From: Pseudomonas monteilii NBRC 103158 = DSM 14164
GTDB lineage: Bacteria; Pseudomonadota; Gammaproteobacteria; Pseudomonadales; Pseudomonadaceae
Assembly (NCBI RefSeq): GCF_000730605.1
Contig: NZ_BBIS01000040.1
Span: 1 to 64,000 of the forward strand
Direction: 5' to 3'
DNA: 64,000 nt
A program made the position numbers and the translations under genes. The notes beneath the pieces are model-generated. The model saw only the letters and a list, made by a program, of their open reading frames with translations, made no database searches and was not told the DNA's origin. Shown piece by piece: positions 52,744 through 61,976 of the stretch. Numbering within the stretch: position 1 is the first letter of the stretch; the number at the start of each line of letters is the position of its first letter.

Positions 52744-53514
52744 ATGAAGAAGCTGCTTGCTGTTGCTGCCGCTGTCGCGGCCTTCTCGGCCCACGCCGAT
52801 ACCCTGACCGTTGCCGCCACCCCGGTGCCGCACGCCGAGATCCTCAACTTCGTCAAACCACAGCTGGCGAAAGAGGGCGTGGAGCTGAAGGTGAAGGAGT
52901 TCACCGACTACATCCAGCCGAACGTGCAGGTGGCCGAAAAGCGCCTGGACGCCAACTTCTTCCAGCACCAGCCGTACCTGGATGAGTTCAACAAGGCCAA
53001 GGGCACCCAACTGGTGAGCGTAGCCGGCGTGCACATCGAGCCGCTGGGCGTGTACTCGACCAAGATCAAGAAGCTGGACGAGCTGTCTTCCGGCGCCACC
53101 GTGGTCATCCCCAACGACGCCACCAACGGCGGCCGCGCCCTGTTGCTGCTGGACAAGGCCGGTGTGATCAAGCTGAAGGACAACAAGAACATCCTGTCCA
53201 CCGTGAAGGATGTTGCCGAGAACCCGAAAAGCATCAAGTTCCGTGAGCTGGAAGCGGCCACCATCCCGCGCGTGCTGACCCAGGTCGATGCCGCCCTGAT
53301 CAACACCAACTACGCGCTGGAAGCCAAGCTGAACCCGGAGAAGGACGCGCTGGCCATCGAAGGCAGTGACTCGCCTTACGTGAATATCCTGGTTGCCCGC
53401 CCGGACAACAAAGACTCGGAAGACATGAAGAAGCTGGCCGCTGCGCTGCACTCGCCTGAGGTGAAGCAGTTCATCGTCGAGAAGTACAAGGGCGCCGTCG
53501 TTCCGGCGTTCTAA
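52744..53514 (+). CDS. metQ: Methionine ABC transporter substrate-binding protein MetQ (NLPA family)
   Basis: A 256-residue periplasmic protein with a signal peptide of the SPase I type (cleavage near AHA-DT). It has no lipobox cysteine, so unlike E. coli MetQ it is probably free in the periplasm. The NLPA fold is clear (GATVVIPNDATNGGRALLLL; INTNYAL). ATG 52744 follows AAGGAG. It captures methionine for MetNI. Confidence 0.92.
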   Translation: MKKLLAVAAAVAAFSAHADTLTVAATPVPHAEILNFVKPQLAKEGVELKVKEFTDYIQPNVQVAEKRLDANFFQHQPYLDEFNKAKGTQLVSVAGVHIEPLGVYSTKIKKLDELSSGATVVIPNDATNGGRALLLLDKAGVIKLKDNKNILSTVKDVAENPKSIKFRELEAATIPRVLTQVDAALINTNYALEAKLNPEKDALAIEGSDSPYVNILVARPDNKDSEDMKKLAAALHSPEVKQFIVEKYKGAVVPAF

Positions 53515-53535
53515 GCCGTCACATCGCGCTGGATT

Positions 53536-53562
53536 CTTCGCGGGCTTGCCCGCGAAGCTTTT
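53536..53562. terminator. REP-derived hairpin after metQ
   Basis: CTTCGCGGGC-TT-GCCCGCGAAG (53536-53557) is a single REP palindrome, with CTTTT following on the plus strand. It lies between metQ and the convergent sco1 gene. Confidence 0.75.
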
Positions 53563-53571
53563 AAAGCCTCA

Positions 53572-54204
53572 TCAATCTCGCTTGACCAGCCCGGGCAACT
53601 GCGCCACCAGCTTCTGGTTGTTGAACGGCGCACGAATAAACCCACGCTGACGCCCATCCGGCCCCACAACCGCCAGGTTACCACTGTGATCCACGGTATA
53701 CCCCGGCTTGCTGGTATCGGCCGGAATGAACGGAATGCTCAAGGCATTGGCCAACTTCTGGGTATCCTCGATCGATCCCGCCACCCCGACAAAATCCTTG
53801 TCGAAATAGCCCAGGTACTGCTTCAGCTGGTTCGGCGTGTCGCGGTTCGGGTCCACACTCACCAACACCACCTGCAGCCGGTCAACGGTTTCCTTGGGCA
53901 ACTCGCTCTTCACCTGGCGCAACTGGGCCAAGGTAGTCGGGCAGATGTCCGGGCAGTAGGTGTAGCCGAAGAACAGCAGCGACCATTTGCCCTTCAGGTC
54001 ATCCAGTTGCACTGGCTGGCCATCCTGGTTGGTCATGGTCACGTCAGCCACGGTACGGCTCTGCGGCAGCAGGATGATGCCGGCGTCGATCAGCTCGGTA
54101 GGATTGGGCTGGTCGCGGCCATTGAGCACCTTGTTGACAGTCAGGCCCATGATCAGCGCGACCAAGGCAACGAGGATAAAGACGGTTTTCTGGGTTCGGG
54201 TCAT
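53572..54204 (-). CDS. SCO1/SenC family copper chaperone
   Basis: A 210-residue protein with one N-terminal membrane helix (about residues 8-26) and a thioredoxin-like domain facing the periplasm. The copper site CxxxC (YTYCPDICPTT) and the distal histidine (VDHSGN) are present. It delivers copper to the CuA centre of cytochrome oxidase. ATG 54204 overlaps the cyoE stop (ATGA), so it is the last gene of the ctaA-cyoE-sco1 run. Confidence 0.93.
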   Translation of the reverse strand: MTRTQKTVFILVALVALIMGLTVNKVLNGRDQPNPTELIDAGIILLPQSRTVADVTMTNQDGQPVQLDDLKGKWSLLFFGYTYCPDICPTTLAQLRQVKSELPKETVDRLQVVLVSVDPNRDTPNQLKQYLGYFDKDFVGVAGSIEDTQKLANALSIPFIPADTSKPGYTVDHSGNLAVVGPDGRQRGFIRAPFNNQKLVAQLPGLVKRD

Positions 54205-55094
54205 AGGTTCAGCAACAGGTAGTGGTCGAGGAGCAACGCGATGAACAGCGCAAACAGGTAACCGATAGAGTACTTGAAGGTGCCGATCGCCGCGTGCGGC
54301 CGGCTGCCACGGTACAACACCCAGGCCCATTGCAGGAAGCGCAGGCCCAGCGCCAGGGCACAGGCCAGGTACAGCGGGCCGCTCATGTGGATGGCATACG
54401 GCAACAGGCTGACCGCCAGCAATACCAGGGTGTACAGCAGGATATGCAGCTTGGTGTAGCGCTCGCCGTGGGTCACCGGCAGCATCGGGATATCGGCTTT
54501 GGCGTATTCTTCCTTGCGGTGGATGGCCAAGGCCCAGAAGTGCGGTGGCGTCCAGGCGAAGATGATCAGCACCAGCAGCAAGGGTTCGGCGCTGACATGG
54601 CCGCTCACGGCCACCCAGCCAAGCAGCGGCGGGGCGGCGCCGGCCAAGCCACCGATGACGATGTTCTGTGGCGTGGCACGCTTGAGAAAGCCGGTGTAGA
54701 GCACCGCATAGCCGAGCAAGGACGCCAGGGTAAGCCAGGCGGTCAGGGCGTTGGTGAACACCAGCAGCAGCGCCATGCCCAACAGTGCGAGCGCCAAGGC
54801 GAACGACAGTGCGGGCAGTGGCTCGACCCGGCCCTGGGCCAGGGGCCGCTTGTGGGTACGGGCCATCAGCGCATCGATGCGCCGATCCACCACATGGTTG
54901 ACCACCGCCGCACCACCTGCACACAAGCCGATGCCCAGGTTGCCGAACAGCAGCACGCTCCAGCTCACGCCGGCCCGGGTGGCGAGGAACATGCCTGCCA
55001 GCGAGGTAATCAGCATCAGCACCACCACCTTGGGCTTGGTCAGCTCCAGGTAATCGCGCCAGCTGGCCCGCCGTGCGCTCAGAAGCGTCGCCAC
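54201..55094 (-). CDS. cyoE: Protohaem IX farnesyltransferase (haem O synthase)
   Basis: A 297-residue UbiA-family membrane enzyme of about nine helices that adds a farnesyl group to haem b, giving haem O. The active-site motif is NHVVDRRID (NxxxDxxxD). The start is probably GTG 55094 after a GAGGAA site (VATLLSARRASWRDY), overlapping the ctaA end by 16 bp. The haem O it makes is the substrate of CtaA. Confidence 0.93.
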   Translation of the reverse strand: MATLLSARRASWRDYLELTKPKVVVLMLITSLAGMFLATRAGVSWSVLLFGNLGIGLCAGGAAVVNHVVDRRIDALMARTHKRPLAQGRVEPLPALSFALALALLGMALLLVFTNALTAWLTLASLLGYAVLYTGFLKRATPQNIVIGGLAGAAPPLLGWVAVSGHVSAEPLLLVLIIFAWTPPHFWALAIHRKEEYAKADIPMLPVTHGERYTKLHILLYTLVLLAVSLLPYAIHMSGPLYLACALALGLRFLQWAWVLYRGSRPHAAIGTFKYSIGYLFALFIALLLDHYLLLNL

Positions 55095-56158
55095 GAATCG
55101 TTCCTCATGTGATGGGAAGTGCCCACGCCGGCCACCGGCCGCAGGCGCCAGCCGTGGCCGACACCCACGCGCACCTTGTCGACCACGCGAATGCGATAGT
55201 TCACCAGCACCATGCTCAGCAGCAACATCGCCCCACCCGCGTTGTGCGCCACAGCCACCGCCAGCGGCAGGTGGAACAACACATTGCTGATGCCCAGGCC
55301 CACTTGCAGGGCCAGCGCCAACAGTACCAGCCGCGCCAGACCGGGGAGGCCACAGCGGTGCAGCTTCCAGCTCAGCATCAAAAGCACGCAAGTCACCAAC
55401 AATGCCCCCAGCCGATGGCTGATGTGGATGGCCGTGCGTGCATCACTGTCCAGTTGCCCGCCGAGGTAGTTGGGGCCCACGTGCTGGGTCAGGTGAAAGC
55501 CGTTGCTGAAGTCCGCCGCCGGCCACCACTGGCCATGGCAAGTGGGCAGGTCAATGCAGGCGACCGCTGCGTAGTTGGCACTGACCCAACCGCCCAGGGC
55601 GATCTGACCGATCACCACCAGCAGGGCCAATGCAGCGATCCGGCGCAAGCTCAACGGCAACTTGGGCAATGGCGCAAAAGCCCGGGATAGACGCAGGGAT
55701 AGCAGGAACAGCAGGCTCAACGTAGTGAACCCGCCGAGCAAGTGCGCGGTGACCACCTGTGGCCACAGCTTCAGGGTAACCGTCCACATGCCGAAAGCCG
55801 CCTGGGCCAGCACCACACCCAGTAACAACACAGGCAGGCGATAGGGCTGGCCATCGCGAGCATGCCGGCGCACCGCCTGAAAGGCGAGCAGGGCAATCAC
55901 CACGGCCAGCGTGCCGGCGAAGTAGCGATGGACCATCTCGGCCCAGCCCTTGGCCTCTTCCACGGGGTGATCGGGGAAGTGCAGCTCGGCATGGGCCAAC
56001 TGGGCCTCGCTCTTGGGCACGCTGATGAAGCCGTAGCAACCCGGCCAGTCCGGGCAGCCCAGGCCGGCGTGGGTCAGGCGGGTATAGGCGCCAAGCAGGA
56101 CGACCAGCAGTGCCAGCAGGGTGGCGAATACAGCCAAGCGGAATCCAGGTCTGGCCAT
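55079..56158 (-). CDS. ctaA: Haem A synthase (COX15/CtaA)
   Basis: A 359-residue membrane protein with eight helices. The first helix pair has GAYTRLTHAGLGCPDWPGCYGF, the COX15 signature, and conserved histidines lie in helices 2, 4, 6 and 8. It oxidises haem O to haem A for the aa3-type oxidase encoded nearby. It follows the Sco-like gene by 9 bp. Confidence 0.94.
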   Translation of the reverse strand: MARPGFRLAVFATLLALLVVLLGAYTRLTHAGLGCPDWPGCYGFISVPKSEAQLAHAELHFPDHPVEEAKGWAEMVHRYFAGTLAVVIALLAFQAVRRHARDGQPYRLPVLLLGVVLAQAAFGMWTVTLKLWPQVVTAHLLGGFTTLSLLFLLSLRLSRAFAPLPKLPLSLRRIAALALLVVIGQIALGGWVSANYAAVACIDLPTCHGQWWPAADFSNGFHLTQHVGPNYLGGQLDSDARTAIHISHRLGALLVTCVLLMLSWKLHRCGLPGLARLVLLALALQVGLGISNVLFHLPLAVAVAHNAGGAMLLLSMVLVNYRIRVVDKVRVGVGHGWRLRPVAGVGTSHHMRNDSWRRF

Positions 56159-56167
56159 GGCAGGCTC

Positions 56168-56749
56168 CTAGCCGATGTTGGACAGCTTGAGCAGGTGGCG
56201 CAGGTCGTCCAGCACATGCTTGCCGTTGACCTTGCCGTCGTAACGCAGCACCAGGTTGCCGTGCGGGTCGACGATCCACAGCTGCGGGCCAGGCTCGCCA
56301 ACCTTCTGCAGGTAGTGCTGGGCATCCAGCGGGTAACGTTGCAGTTGCGGGTACTCACGGCCAAGCAGCGCCTGGTAGTCGTCGCTCAGCGGCTGGGCGG
56401 CGGCCAGCGCATGGCTGGCGCGGCTGGCATCGCGGCCCAGGCCGACTTGGATCTGCCGGGCCAGGTACACCAGGCGCTGGCAATCCTCTGCACAGGCTTC
56501 GGGGGCGCTGACCAAGAGTTGCCAACGCGCGTCCTCGCCCGCCACGCCGATATCGGCACGGCTCTCACCGTTACCGATCATCGCGCCGTGGTAGCTGCGG
56601 CCTTCCGGCACCCAGAACTTGAGCTTGTACATGCTGGTGGCCAGGATCATCGGCCCGAGTACCACCAGCAAGATCAACAGCAGCTGCAAACGCCCGCGGG
56701 CTCTGGGTTTGCCACGTTCAGGCACGTCCAGTGGAGTGGCGGTGGCCAT
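56168..56749 (-). CDS. Membrane-anchored Sco-like protein of the cox cluster, unnamed
   Basis: A 193-residue protein with one N-terminal helix (about residues 20-42) and a soluble domain. It is usually annotated as hypothetical. I note a CxxxC motif (ACAEDC) in the right part of the domain and a DPHGNLVLRYDG segment like the VDHSGNLAVVGPDG stretch of Sco1, which carries the copper histidine. It may be a divergent thioredoxin-fold copper or thiol factor in oxidase assembly. ATG 56749 follows AAGGAGAAA. It overlaps the SURF1 gene by 32 bp. Confidence 0.75.
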   Translation of the reverse strand: MATATPLDVPERGKPRARGRLQLLLILLVVLGPMILATSMYKLKFWVPEGRSYHGAMIGNGESRADIGVAGEDARWQLLVSAPEACAEDCQRLVYLARQIQVGLGRDASRASHALAAAQPLSDDYQALLGREYPQLQRYPLDAQHYLQKVGEPGPQLWIVDPHGNLVLRYDGKVNGKHVLDDLRHLLKLSNIG

Positions 56750-57455
56750 GGCGTTTCTCCTTGTTGTGGTGCCAGCCAAAGTAGAGGTAGAGCAGAACCA
56801 ATGCGGCAGAAAGGGCAAACCACTGCACGGCGTACCCCAGGTGTTTTTCCGGGCCCATGGCGACTACTGGCCAATCCAGGCGATAGGCTGCCGGGCCTGG
56901 TTCCAGACGCAGCTCATGGGCGTAGCCTTCGCGGTCCAGTTGCAGCCAGAGCTGTGCGGCATCAACGGCCGTGAGCAGATGCGGCCATTGGCCGCCTTCC
57001 GGGTCGGGATGCAGCTGGAACGTGCTGCCGGGTGATATGTACACTGAAGCGTCCAGCGCCATGGCCTGGGAAGGGGTATCGAAATGCACGGGCACGCGGC
57101 GGTCTGGCCAGGGCAGCCAGCCGCGGTTCACCAGCAGCCACAGGCCGCTGGCCTGGTCATGGAAGGGTTGCAGCAGTTCGACACCGGCCTGGCCGTCGCG
57201 CATGCGGTTATCCAGCAACAGGCTGTGCCCGGCGTCGAAGCGGCCATAGAGGTGAACGCGGCGCAAGGCGTTGTCTTCGTTCGCTGCCAGCTGGGCCGTG
57301 GCGATTGGCGCGTCGACCCGCCGCTCGGCATAGGTGGCCAACAGGGTGCGCTTTTCCTCGGCACGGCCGAGTTGCCAGCAGCCAAGCGCTATCAGGCCCG
57401 GTAGCAGTGCAAGCACCACCAGGGTCGGTACCCAGCCTGGGCGAAACGGCCTCAT
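56718..57455 (-). CDS. SURF1 family oxidase assembly protein
   Basis: A 245-residue protein with two membrane helices, one at each end (residues about 10-30 and 212-232), and the SURF1 hallmarks (LGCWQLGRAEEK near the N-terminus; LLVNRGWLPW; HLGYAVQWFALS). It helps insert haem a into subunit I. ATG 57455 with a GAGG site is preferred over a GTG 24 bp upstream. It is divergent from the small twin-helix gene (51 bp). Confidence 0.92.
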   Translation of the reverse strand: MRPFRPGWVPTLVVLALLPGLIALGCWQLGRAEEKRTLLATYAERRVDAPIATAQLAANEDNALRRVHLYGRFDAGHSLLLDNRMRDGQAGVELLQPFHDQASGLWLLVNRGWLPWPDRRVPVHFDTPSQAMALDASVYISPGSTFQLHPDPEGGQWPHLLTAVDAAQLWLQLDREGYAHELRLEPGPAAYRLDWPVVAMGPEKHLGYAVQWFALSAALVLLYLYFGWHHNKEKRHGHRHSTGRA

Positions 57456-57506
57456 GGGCGCCTCGCTATACTTATCCACATCACCGCATCCCCCCGGAGT
57501 AGCGCC

Positions 57507-57710
57507 ATGCTCAAGGCCGCGATTGTCCTGATGCTGTTGGCCACGATTGCCAGCCTGTTCAGTGGCCTGGTGTTTCTGGTCAAGGACGATGAAAACTCGA
57601 CCCGCCTGCTCAAGGCGCTGACCGTGCGGGTGACCCTGGCGGCCCTGACCATTGGCCTAGTTGCCTGGGGCTTGATCAGCGGTCAGCTGGTTTCCCATGC
57701 TCCCTTCTGA
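57507..57710 (+). CDS. Twin-transmembrane-helix protein (DUF2909)
   Basis: A 67-residue protein with two membrane helices (about residues 3-25 and 42-63) joined by a charged loop (KDDENSTRLLKAL). It is the only plus-strand gene in the cox region and is conserved at this spot in Pseudomonas. A supporting role for the oxidase is suggested only by location. Confidence 0.85.
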   Translation: MLKAAIVLMLLATIASLFSGLVFLVKDDENSTRLLKALTVRVTLAALTIGLVAWGLISGQLVSHAPF

Positions 57711-57734
57711 ATCTCTGAGTACCTGGCCTCGCTC

Positions 57735-58622
57735 CTACAGCACGTATACAAAGATGAACAACCCAACCCACACCACATCGACGAAGTGCCAGTACCAACT
57801 GGCCGCCTCGAAGCCGAAATGTTTCTCCGGGTTGAAATGCCCACGCACAATGCGCACGAACATCACGATCAGGATGATCGTCCCCAACGTCACGTGGGCG
57901 CCGTGGAAGCCGGTCAGCATGAAGAACGTCGCCCCGTAGATCCCCGAACCCAGCGTCAGGCCCAGCTTGGTATAGGCCTCGTGGTACTCGTAGGCCTGCA
58001 ACGTAATGAAGCTGATACCCAGAAGAATGGTCAGCGCCATCCAGAACTTCAGTGGTCCACGGTGATCACGGCGCAACGCATGGTGCGCAATGGTGATGGT
58101 CACACTGGAACTGACCAGTAGGATGGTGTTGATCAGCGGCAGGTGCCACGGGTCGATCACTTCCTTGGGCGGCGGGAACAGTTTTGGGTCGGGCGTGTGC
58201 AGCAGCGGCCAGTTGAACTCGAAAGTCGGCCACAACATGTGCGCAACCCCTTTGGCCCCTTCGCCCCCCAGCCACGGCCCAGCCAGCACACGCACGTAGA
58301 ACAGCGCACCGAAAAAGGCGAGGAAGAACATCACCTCGGAGAAGATGAACCAGCTCATGCCCCAGCGGAACGAGCGGTCCAGCTGCGGGCTGTACAACCC
58401 CGCGCGGCTCTCCTTCACCACGGCGCCGAACCAGCCAAACAGCATGTAGGCCAGGAACAATGCACCCACGAAGAAAATCAGCGGCCCGTGCGATTCCGGG
58501 TGGCCGGCCTTCATGTCATTGAACCAGGTGCCCAGGCCAAACACCGTGATGAACATGCCGATGGTGGCGATGATCGGCCACTTGCTCTGCGCCGGGACGT
58601 AGTAGTGCTCATGACTTGCCAT
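57735..58622 (-). CDS. Cytochrome c oxidase subunit III
   Basis: A 295-residue subunit of seven helices. It has SEVMFFLAFFGALFY, LTGFHGAHVTLG, and the C-terminal WYWHFVDVVWVGLF, which are diagnostic. ATG 58622 (MASHEHYYVPAQ) is preferred over a longer frame. It is the fourth gene of the coxB-coxA-ctaG-coxC set (16 bp after ctaG). Confidence 0.96.
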   Translation of the reverse strand: MASHEHYYVPAQSKWPIIATIGMFITVFGLGTWFNDMKAGHPESHGPLIFFVGALFLAYMLFGWFGAVVKESRAGLYSPQLDRSFRWGMSWFIFSEVMFFLAFFGALFYVRVLAGPWLGGEGAKGVAHMLWPTFEFNWPLLHTPDPKLFPPPKEVIDPWHLPLINTILLVSSSVTITIAHHALRRDHRGPLKFWMALTILLGISFITLQAYEYHEAYTKLGLTLGSGIYGATFFMLTGFHGAHVTLGTIILIVMFVRIVRGHFNPEKHFGFEAASWYWHFVDVVWVGLFIFVYVL

Positions 58623-58638
58623 TGCTGTTCTCCTTCCC

Positions 58639-59205
58639 TTAACGGGCGCCCTGGACGTCCTGGGCCGCAACATGCGCGACCGGCGGGTGGCGAGCGGTGA
58701 TGTCGAACAAGGTGTAGGCCAGTGTCAGGTGCTTCACGCTGGCCGGCAGGTCGCGGTCGACGATGAAGCGCACCGGCATCTCGATGCGTTCGCCGGGCTG
58801 CAGCACCTGCTGGGTAAAGCAGAAGCACTCGGTCTTGTGGAAATACGCGGCGGCCTCGGCCGGGGTAATACTGGGTATCGCCTGCGCACTCATCGGCCGG
58901 TCGGTCGGGTTGTAGGCAATGAAAATCATCTGGTTCACCGCACCCGGGTTGACCTCCAACTGGTCAGCCGTGGAGTAGAAATCCCAGACCATGTCGCTGG
59001 CATTGGTCGACATGAACTGTACGCGCACCGAACGCGACGGGTCGCTGACCTGGCTGCCTTCGTATTGCCCGCCAGTCTTGCCGTTGATGCCAAAGGCCTT
59101 GCACATCACGTCGTAGATCGGCACCAGGGCGAAGCCGAAGGCGAACATCACCACCGTCAGCATCAGCAGGCGCGTTACCAGGCGTTTGAGCGACAGGCCG
59201 TTCAT
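58639..59205 (-). CDS. ctaG: Cytochrome c oxidase assembly protein CtaG/Cox11
   Basis: A 188-residue copper chaperone with one N-terminal helix and an immunoglobulin-like periplasmic domain. The copper motif ECFCFTQQ (CFCF) is intact. It loads CuB in subunit I. It sits between the subunit I and III genes, as usual. Confidence 0.94.
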   Translation of the reverse strand: MNGLSLKRLVTRLLMLTVVMFAFGFALVPIYDVMCKAFGINGKTGGQYEGSQVSDPSRSVRVQFMSTNASDMVWDFYSTADQLEVNPGAVNQMIFIAYNPTDRPMSAQAIPSITPAEAAAYFHKTECFCFTQQVLQPGERIEMPVRFIVDRDLPASVKHLTLAYTLFDITARHPPVAHVAAQDVQGAR

Positions 59206-59215
59206 GGCGGGCTTC

Positions 59216-60805
59216 CTATTTCACTTCCGGTGGTGTCTGGAAGGTGTGGTAGGGCGCAGGCGAGGGGATCGACCACTCCAGGCCCTCGGCGCCATCCCAA
59301 GGCTTGGCCGGTGCCGGCGCACCGCCACGGATGCACTTGATGACGATGAACAGGAAGAAGATTTGCGTGGCACCGAACATGAAGGCCCCGATCGACGACA
59401 CCATGTTGAAGTCGGCGAACTGCAGGTTGTAGTCCGGAATGCGCCGTGGCATGCCGGCCAGCCCCACGAAGTGCATGGGGAAGAAGGCCATGTTCATACC
59501 GATGAACGACAGCCAGAAGTGCAGCTTGCCGAGGGTTTCGTCGTACATGTGGCCGGTCCATTTCGGCAGCCAGTAGTAGGCCGAGGCGAAGATGCCGAAG
59601 ATCGCCCCGGGCACCAGCACGTAGTGGAAGTGTGCGACCACGAAGTAGGTGTCGTGGTATTGGAAGTCCGCCGGGGCGATGGCCAGCATCAAGCCGGAGA
59701 AGCCGCCGATGGTGAACAGGATGACGAAGGCGATGGCAAACAGCATCGGCGTCTCGAAGGTGAGCGAGCCTTCCCACATGGTGCTGACCCAGTTGAACAC
59801 CTTCACCCCGGTGGGCACGGCGATCAGCATGGTGGCGTACATGAAGAACAACTCGCCCACCACCGGGATGCCGACCACGAACATGTGGTGGGCCCAGACG
59901 ATGAACGACAGGAAGGCAATCGCGCCGGTGGCGTACACCATCGAGGTGTAGCCGAACAGCGGCTTGCGCGAGAACGCCGGGATGATCGAGCTGACCGCAC
60001 CGAAGGCGGGCAGGATCATGATGTACACCTCGGGGTGGCCGAAGAACCAGAACACATGCTGGAACAGCACCGGGTCACCGCCACCGGCAGCGCTGAAGAA
60101 GCTGGTACCGAAGTGGATGTCCATCAGCATCATGGTCACCACACCGGCAAGCACCGGCATCACCGCAATCAGCAGGAACGCGGTAATCAGCCAGGTCCAG
60201 ACGAACAGTGGCATTTTCATCAGGGTCATGCCGGGGGCACGCAGGTTGAGGATGGTGGCGATCACGTTGATCGCGCCCATGATCGAGCTGATGCCCATCA
60301 GGTGGATGGCGAAGATGAAGAAGGTGACGCTGGCCGGGGCGTAGGTGGTGGACAGCGGGGCGTAGAAGGTCCAGCCAAAATTCGGCCCGCCGCCGGGGCT
60401 GAACAGGGTCGACACCAGCAACAGAAACGCCGCCGGCAACAACCAGAAGCTGAAGTTGTTCATGCGCGGCAGGGCCATGTCGGGCGCGCCGATCATCAAC
60501 GGGATCATCCAGTTGGCCAGGCCGACGAAGGCCGGCATCACCGCGCCGAACACCATGATCAGGCCGTGCATGGTGGTCATCTGGTTGAAGAACGCCGGCT
60601 CCACGATTTGCAGCCCGGGCTGGAACAGCTCAGCCCGGATTACCATGGCGAACGAGCCGCCGAGCAGGAACATGATGAAGCTGAACCACAGGTACATCGT
60701 GCCGATGTCTTTATGGTTGGTGGTCAGCACCCAGCGCATCAGGCCCTTGGCCGGGCCGTGGGCGTGCTCATGGCCGTGGGCGTGGTCGTCGATCACTGTG
60801 CTCAT
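59216..60805 (-). CDS. Cytochrome c oxidase subunit I
   Basis: A 529-residue catalytic subunit of the aa3 type, with twelve helices. It has the active-site GHPEVYIMILP (His-Tyr crosslink and CuB ligand), HHMF histidine pair and the haem-a histidine pair region (HFHYVLVPG). The N-terminus is rich in histidine (HAHGHEHAHG), possibly a metal-catching tail. It reduces oxygen to water and pumps protons. ATG 60805 was chosen. Confidence 0.96.
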   Translation of the reverse strand: MSTVIDDHAHGHEHAHGPAKGLMRWVLTTNHKDIGTMYLWFSFIMFLLGGSFAMVIRAELFQPGLQIVEPAFFNQMTTMHGLIMVFGAVMPAFVGLANWMIPLMIGAPDMALPRMNNFSFWLLPAAFLLLVSTLFSPGGGPNFGWTFYAPLSTTYAPASVTFFIFAIHLMGISSIMGAINVIATILNLRAPGMTLMKMPLFVWTWLITAFLLIAVMPVLAGVVTMMLMDIHFGTSFFSAAGGGDPVLFQHVFWFFGHPEVYIMILPAFGAVSSIIPAFSRKPLFGYTSMVYATGAIAFLSFIVWAHHMFVVGIPVVGELFFMYATMLIAVPTGVKVFNWVSTMWEGSLTFETPMLFAIAFVILFTIGGFSGLMLAIAPADFQYHDTYFVVAHFHYVLVPGAIFGIFASAYYWLPKWTGHMYDETLGKLHFWLSFIGMNMAFFPMHFVGLAGMPRRIPDYNLQFADFNMVSSIGAFMFGATQIFFLFIVIKCIRGGAPAPAKPWDGAEGLEWSIPSPAPYHTFQTPPEVK

Positions 60806-60848
60806 GTCCTGTCTCCTGCAACCCATTGATTGCCGCGAGTAACCCGGT

Positions 60849-61976
60849 TCATTGCGCTTCTGCCTGCTTCAGCGCCAGCACGTCCTTCGGCGTGACCATG
60901 TCGCCTTTGTTGTTGCCCCAGGCGTTGCGTTCGTAGGTGACAACGGCGGCAATGTCGACTTCCGAGAGCTGCTTGCCGAACGCCGCCATGGCAGTGCCGG
61001 GCTTGCCGTGGAAGACGATGCCCAAGTGGCCTTCCTTCGGCCCGGTGGCAATCTTCGAACCCTTCAGTGCCGGGAACATCGGCGGCAGGCCCTGGCCTTC
61101 GGCCTGGTGACAGGCCACGCAGGTGGTGTGGTAAACCTTGTCGCCACGCGCCACCAGCTCTTCCAGGGTCCATTCCTTGCTGGTCAACTCTTTGAGCTTG
61201 GCGGCTTCAGCCTTGCGCTCGCCCAGCCAGGTGTCGTAGTCGGCCTTGGACTTGACCTCCACCACCACCGGCATGAAGCCATGATCCTTGCCGCACAGCT
61301 CGGTGCACTGGCCACGGTAGATGCCGGGCTTTTCGATACGGGTCCAGGCTTCGTTGACGAAGCCGGGGATGGCATCGCGCTTGACCGCAAAAGCCGGCAC
61401 CCACCAGGAATGGATCACGTCGGCGGCCGTTACCAGGAAGCGCACTTTGGCACCCACCGGCAGCACCAGCGGCTGGTCGACTTCGAGCAGGTAGTGCTCG
61501 TCCTTGGGGGCCTTGTTGTGAATCTGGTCGGCGGGGGTGGCCAGGTTGCTGAAGAACTCCACGTCCTGGCCCAGGTATTTGTAGTGCCACTTCCACTGGT
61601 AACCGGTGACCTGAATGTCGATGTCCGACTCGCTGGCGTCGTAGATGTCGATCAGGGTCTTGGTGGCCGGGATGGCCATGGCCACCAGAATCAGGAAGGG
61701 CACCACGGTCCAGAGGATTTCCACCCAGGTATGCTCGTGGAAATGCGCGGCCTGCTGACCGGTGGAACGGCGGTGGATGACCATCGACCAGAACATCGCG
61801 CCGAAAACCACGATGCCGATGATCACGCAGATCCAGAAGATGGTCATGTGCAGGTCGAAGACGGCGTTGGAGACTTCCGTCGCCCCCGGGTGCATGTTCA
61901 CGGTCCAGGCCGCGTTGGCCTGACCAAAAACCGACCACAACAGGAGGCCCATCCAGACATGTGGATGTCGCATCAT
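60849..61976 (-). CDS. coxB: Cytochrome c oxidase subunit II with fused cytochrome c domain
   Basis: A 375-residue subunit. A signal peptide and two membrane helices are followed by the CuA domain (HSWWVPAF; GQCTELCGKDHGFMP) at about residues 120-240. A C-terminal cytochrome c domain (about 280-370) with CVACH follows, so the enzyme is of the caa3 type. The fused haem may take electrons directly from membrane or small periplasmic cytochromes such as c4 and c5. It is the first gene of the operon. Confidence 0.95.
   Translation of the reverse strand: MMRHPHVWMGLLLWSVFGQANAAWTVNMHPGATEVSNAVFDLHMTIFWICVIIGIVVFGAMFWSMVIHRRSTGQQAAHFHEHTWVEILWTVVPFLILVAMAIPATKTLIDIYDASESDIDIQVTGYQWKWHYKYLGQDVEFFSNLATPADQIHNKAPKDEHYLLEVDQPLVLPVGAKVRFLVTAADVIHSWWVPAFAVKRDAIPGFVNEAWTRIEKPGIYRGQCTELCGKDHGFMPVVVEVKSKADYDTWLGERKAEAAKLKELTSKEWTLEELVARGDKVYHTTCVACHQAEGQGLPPMFPALKGSKIATGPKEGHLGIVFHGKPGTAMAAFGKQLSEVDIAAVVTYERNAWGNNKGDMVTPKDVLALKQAEAQ

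Noticed and set aside
59186..60829. A 547-codon open frame opposite the oxidase subunit I gene
   Set aside because: Antisense shadow: His/Gln/Asp-rich, without a recognisable domain. The opposite strand encodes an intact catalytic subunit.
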